Part shown: positions 61,022 to 64,000 of the stretch, piece by piece
How the letters are laid out: each line of letters begins with the position of its first letter
How positions within the stretch are numbered: position 1 is the first letter of the stretch
From: Leptolyngbya sp. FACHB-261
GTDB lineage: Bacteria > Cyanobacteriota > Cyanobacteriia > FACHB-261
Assembly: GCF_014696065.1 (NCBI RefSeq)
Contig: NZ_JACJPL010000031.1
Span: forward strand, 558,001 to 622,000
Reading direction: 5' to 3'
Length of the DNA stretch: 64,000 bases
Notes under the pieces: model-generated
Database searches by the model: none
The model's input: only the letters and a program-made list of their open reading frames with translations
Told to the model about the DNA's origin: nothing
Made by a program: the position numbers and the translations under genes

Positions 61022-61349
61022 CATCGTAAGGCAAGTCATGGCAGCTGGATGGCTTGTCTTGCAGTTTCTAGCTTTACTCCGGCTTTCTTCTGCCTGAGCT
61101 TTCTCTTGGCTGTGCCTTCCTTTCCTTGAGGAACTCCTGGCAATCAACGAAGTGTTACTCGCCCAATGTTACTCGCCCAATAGGGTGAGCCGGGTGCAGG
61201 AAGCCTGAGTTACAGCAAATGAGACATTCTCTATAAGAAGCTCTCCTCGGCCTGAAGTTGTCTTGGATTTGCAGCATCGAAGCTCCATCATCTCTTCCGT
61301 CATGCCTTCTCCAGTTGCTTGCCCCCCAGCTCGCAGATTAGCCCGCACC
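61022..61349. other. Intergenic region
   Basis: About 330 bases between the terminator and a small forward gene. It includes a short repeat TGTTACTCGCCCAAT at 61151-61166 and 61167-61181. No gene is evident; the promoter of the small gene should be here. Confidence 0.45.
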
Positions 61350-61535
61350 ATGAATCAATCCCCTCTTGAGCAAGTCGTTGACCGAGTTTTTGCCTCAGGC
61401 AGGATTACTCGCGCCGACCAAAAGCACTTTCTCTCAGCCATGCTGGCTCCGGAACCTCTCTCGAAAACGGAGCAAACTAAAATCAGAGGGGCATTTGAAC
61501 GCTTGCGGATGGGTTTGCTCAAAGTAATGGATTAG
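61350..61535 (+). CDS. Small conserved cyanobacterial protein
   Basis: A 61-residue protein starting MNQSPLEQVVDRVFASGRIT from the ATG at 61350. It contains RADQKHFLSAMLAP, then LSKTEQTKIRGAFERLRMGLLKVMD. This pattern of 'RVFASGRITRADQ..F..A' resembles a small helical protein found in many cyanobacteria, with no known function. The frame is open upstream, but those residues (PSPVACPPARRL) look non-conserved, so the shorter start is chosen. It is followed by a DUF1574 gene. Confidence 0.65.
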   Translation: MNQSPLEQVVDRVFASGRITRADQKHFLSAMLAPEPLSKTEQTKIRGAFERLRMGLLKVMD

Positions 61536-61609
61536 ATTGAGTCTGCTGAGTGGCGGTTGTCCTCTAGCCTGAACTCTTAGCGTGCTTGATGGGCATCCTT
61601 GTAGATTGA

Positions 61610-62623
61610 ATGCGCTTGATACTGCCGACTGTGAATGGTTGGATAACCTACGGTGGACTGTTGCTGCTGTTGGCAGCCCCCGCTGCTCAGACAGCCACTC
61701 CCCCAAGTGGGTCCTCTAGCCCTGAGCCTGCTCAGCCTGAGGTTACCTACCCCACGTTTAATAGCCCCCGCTTAGATGAGCAACTCCAGCATTACCAGCG
61801 TTATTTAGCTGAGGCCGGTCCTGCTGATGTGTTGATCGTGGGGAGTTCTCGGGCCCTGCAAGGCCTTGACCCACTCGTCTTACAACAAGCACTCAATCAA
61901 AAGGGCTACACCGAGCTGAGGGTGTTCAATATTGGTGTCAATGGTGCAACTGCCCAGGTTGTCGATCTACTACTACGGCGAATTTTGCCCCCACAGCACC
62001 TACCTCGCCTAATTTTATGGGCTGATGGCGTGCGGGCTTTTAATAGTGGTCGGCCAGACCGAACTTACCAGGCGATCCTGACGTCCCCAGGCTATCGACA
62101 ACTCACCATAGTCCAGCCGCTCTCGGCTGGCCTGCGACCGACTCAGCTCAATGGTCCATCCTCGGCTGTAGCTAGTCCGCTTGACGAGCGTGGGTTTCTG
62201 GCCGTACCCAACCGCTTTCAGCCTGCGCTCTACTATCAGCAGTATCCTCGCGTGCCTGGTCAGTTCGACGGTGATTACCAAGCCTTCCGATTATGGGGTG
62301 AACAGACGGCAGCAACCACAGCCTTACTGCGCTTCACCCGCAACCGGCGCATTCCGATTGTGTTTGTCAACTTGCCTCTGACCCAGTACTACCTAGACCC
62401 AACTAGGCAGCGCTACGAGCGGCAATTTCAACGTTACTTACGACGGCTGAGCCTAAGAGGTTTGATTGTCCGAGACTTCAATCAACCGGACCTAGCAATA
62501 CCCGATTACTTTCAAGACCCTAGCCACCTGAATCGCTATGGAGCTGCCGCTGTTGCCAGACAACTCGCACAGGACCCAAAAATTCCTTGGCCCAAAGTGC
62601 GAAGGTCCTCAAGCGCCCCATAA
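61610..62623 (+). CDS. DUF1574 / SGNH-hydrolase-like exported protein
   Basis: A 337-residue protein with an N-terminal hydrophobic signal or anchor (LLLLLAAPAAQTA). A Pro/Ser-rich stretch follows, then an SGNH-like domain. The candidate nucleophile is in DVLIVGSSRALQGLDP near residue 80. FNIGVNGATAQVVDLLLRRIL fits the Gly/Asn block, and the D-x-x-H pair is in FQDPSHLNRYGAAAVARQL near 305. This matches DUF1574 proteins of cyanobacteria, related to enzymes that act on acetylated polysaccharides. The substrate is unknown. It begins with ATG at 61610. Confidence 0.8.
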   Translation: MRLILPTVNGWITYGGLLLLLAAPAAQTATPPSGSSSPEPAQPEVTYPTFNSPRLDEQLQHYQRYLAEAGPADVLIVGSSRALQGLDPLVLQQALNQKGYTELRVFNIGVNGATAQVVDLLLRRILPPQHLPRLILWADGVRAFNSGRPDRTYQAILTSPGYRQLTIVQPLSAGLRPTQLNGPSSAVASPLDERGFLAVPNRFQPALYYQQYPRVPGQFDGDYQAFRLWGEQTAATTALLRFTRNRRIPIVFVNLPLTQYYLDPTRQRYERQFQRYLRRLSLRGLIVRDFNQPDLAIPDYFQDPSHLNRYGAAAVARQLAQDPKIPWPKVRRSSSAP

Positions 62624-62878
62624 AGTGCAAAGGGGAGCTAATTAATCGGTGCCGAACTTGTGAGCTGGTCTGGTATCTGCGCTAGTAGTTGATGGCCAAC
62701 TTTCCCGTCTCTTGCCATTACAGGTTATTGGCGTTTGCCAGCGGACCTATCGCCAGTGGCTACCGCCGATCAATGCCGATCAATATTGGCTGTTGCTAGG
62801 GTTGATCGGCAATTGATCAGCGGCAGTTCTTCAACTCAATTTAATTGGTTAAATCAGTCGAGTAGATGTAGATATAGC
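62624..62878. other. Intergenic region with short repeats
   Basis: About 250 bases between convergent genes. GCCGATCAAT is repeated in tandem near 62766-62785 and faces an inverted GATTGATCGGC-like copy near 62801-62811, so a hairpin is possible. There is no T run, so I do not call a terminator. Confidence 0.45.
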
Positions 62879-63679
62879 TTACTTGTTGCCTCCTGGCTCA
62901 GTGAGCTGGCGGTGCTGCTCGGCACTGACGGTATCCGGCAAGACCTTGCTCACATTGCCCTGGATCTTGGTCTTAAGCGAACCGGCAATAATGGCGTCCT
63001 TATCTGCCATCAGAGCTTCAAAACCTTGTTTGGCAACCTGAGACGGGTCGTCCTTCTTGCTCTCACCGACATTGGTGTCATCCATACCGGCCCGGTGGAA
63101 AAAGTTGGTGTCAGTCGGTCCGGGCATGAGCGACGTGACGGTGACACCTGTGTCCTTCAACTCGTTGCGTAGCGCCTCCGCGAAGGAGTGCACAAACGAC
63201 TTTGAGGCTGCGTAGACCGCTTCAAAGGGTCCAGGCATTATGGCTGCAATTGAGGCAGTGAAGAGCATCCGACCCTGGCCACGCTCGACCATATCCTTCA
63301 CCACCCGTTTGGCCAGATGGACGGTGGAAACAACATTCAGGTTAATCAGATTGAGTTCGTCTTTTAGATCAGTGTCGCGAGCGAACTCACCGCCAACCCC
63401 AACGCCTGCATTGAGCGCAATGGCTTCAACAGGGCGACCAGTGGCCTTAATTTGGCTGTAGAGTGACTCGACACCGTCATAGGTAGCCAAATCCGCTTGT
63501 ACCGTCTCGACCTTGGCACCTAGCTGCTCAAAAGCTCTGGCGGCTTCGTTGATGCTGAGTCCTGTAGCTGTGACTAGGAGATCAAAGCCGTTTTGGGCAA
63601 ACTGTTTGGCAAGTTCGTAGCCGATGCCGTTGGAGGCACCCGTCACGACAGCTAGGGGTCGGGTTGATAAACTGTTCAT
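62879..63679 (-). CDS. Short-chain dehydrogenase/reductase
   Basis: A 266-residue SDR oxidoreductase. The cofactor motif VVTGASNGIGYELAKQFAQNG is at the N-terminus. The segment ADLATYDGVESLYSQI follows, then ALNAGVGVGGEF with the NAG motif and TASIAAIMPG. The catalytic YAASKSFVHSFAEALRNEL has Tyr and Lys near residue 157-161, and VTSLMPGPTDTNFF completes the domain. The substrate is not predictable. Codon choice looks less like neighbours (strong GACGGTGACACC-type runs), so possible transfer is worth checking. The ATG at 63677-63679 has GGAG about nine bases upstream. Confidence 0.9.
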   Translation of the reverse strand: MNSLSTRPLAVVTGASNGIGYELAKQFAQNGFDLLVTATGLSINEAARAFEQLGAKVETVQADLATYDGVESLYSQIKATGRPVEAIALNAGVGVGGEFARDTDLKDELNLINLNVVSTVHLAKRVVKDMVERGQGRMLFTASIAAIMPGPFEAVYAASKSFVHSFAEALRNELKDTGVTVTSLMPGPTDTNFFHRAGMDDTNVGESKKDDPSQVAKQGFEALMADKDAIIAGSLKTKIQGNVSKVLPDTVSAEQHRQLTEPGGNK

Positions 63680-64000
63680 AATTCAAACTCCTATAGGACT
63701 GTTCTGCACTCGCTTGTCCTGGCTCGCGGCTCGTGGCCAGACAGCCTCAATTGATGGTGTGCTTTGAACCCTCACAATCCTAAGAAGGCAGCAATGTGCT
63801 TGCGTCTTTCCAATGAAGTATCGCCGGGTGTCTGAGATTAATTTGCTATTGGAGACATGAAGGAGAAGAACTGTTCGCAATAGCAGAGCCAGCTTTTAAG
63901 AGTCTTATAGCGCGTGCCATCTCTAAAAAACCTGAGCACTCAACAGATAATCCTTGTCTCTCTTTTAGGTTAGCGCTTTTCACACAGCATTCTGTAGATG
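63680..64000. other. Intergenic region at the right edge
   Basis: About 320 bases upstream of the short-chain dehydrogenase and extending to the window end. A short reverse frame here has no recognisable sequence. I see no gene, terminator or repeat. The dehydrogenase promoter should lie within it. Confidence 0.4.

Noticed and set aside
62735-63172. 145-codon forward frame opposite the short-chain dehydrogenase
   Set aside because: Most of its length is the complement of the recognised dehydrogenase gene.
63683-63880. 65-codon reverse frame upstream of the dehydrogenase
   Set aside because: No domain and no ribosome-binding site; it occupies the expected promoter region.

Overview
This window is a stretch of cyanobacterial chromosome. 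The evidence is a set of oxygenic-photosynthesis genes in a bacterial layout: psbO, psb28, PAM68, apcF and a CpcT-type bilin lyase (so the organism builds phycobilisomes), psbM, and a psbB-psbT-psbN-psbH cluster. Several families found almost only in cyanobacteria are also present (DUF3084, DUF3146, DUF2808, DUF1574, DUF4168). I saw no insertion sequence, integrase, CRISPR array, rRNA or intact tRNA. The HIP1 palindrome GCGATCGC, abundant in many cyanobacteria, was noticed only twice.

Layout, 0-15.5 kb. The 5' end of a sigF-like sigma factor gene runs off the left edge, followed by psbO with a clear terminator. Next come a small conserved gene, aat, an apparently NAD-type glyceraldehyde-3-phosphate dehydrogenase, surE and a small membrane protein. 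A forward run follows: rpsO, PAM68, aroF and an Eis-like acetyltransferase. Then come a translationally overlapping psb28/epimerase pair, an L,D-transpeptidase, a response regulator with an eroded receiver, an MscS channel, a GAF histidine kinase and ilvC.

Layout, 15.5-30 kb. A long reverse-strand series contains hisZ-hisG (overlapping), a four-cysteine mini-protein, a Tic20-like protein, cpcT, apcF and tlyA. Upstream of it on the same strand are a J-domain/TPR protein, a solute-binding protein, an inositol-phosphatase-family enzyme and mutY. On the forward strand are a GAF-GAF-PAS adenylate cyclase and a DUF3598 protein, then sufE (reverse) and sodB (forward).

Layout, 30-47.6 kb. psbM and a 2Fe-2S ferredoxin gene face away from psbB-psbT/psbN/psbH. 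Then come tatA, pth, DUF3146, the yqgF/DUF3084 pair, a DUF2064 nucleotidyl/glycosyltransferase-like gene and ddl. gyrA, with an unusual internal acidic repeat, is followed by a pentapeptide-repeat protein. A Met-rich zinc-ribbon protein precedes the conserved trio ATP-grasp / alpha-E / transglutaminase, a predicted but biochemically undefined peptide-modification system.

Layout, 47.6-64 kb. The most striking object is a single reverse-strand gene of about 7.7 kb. It encodes roughly 2,550 residues: an N-terminal coiled coil, about 1,600 residues of acidic Pro/Glu/Ala/Ser-rich low-complexity sequence, and a C-terminal Hsp70/actin-fold ATPase domain with no recognisable substrate-binding domain. 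It is flanked on the same strand by a DUF4168 exported protein and a possible 43-residue membrane protein. The remainder holds a sorbosone-dehydrogenase-like lipoprotein, two HEAT-repeat proteins, a protein joining HTH segments to a phage-type zinc motif, a DUF1574 SGNH-like protein and a short-chain dehydrogenase.
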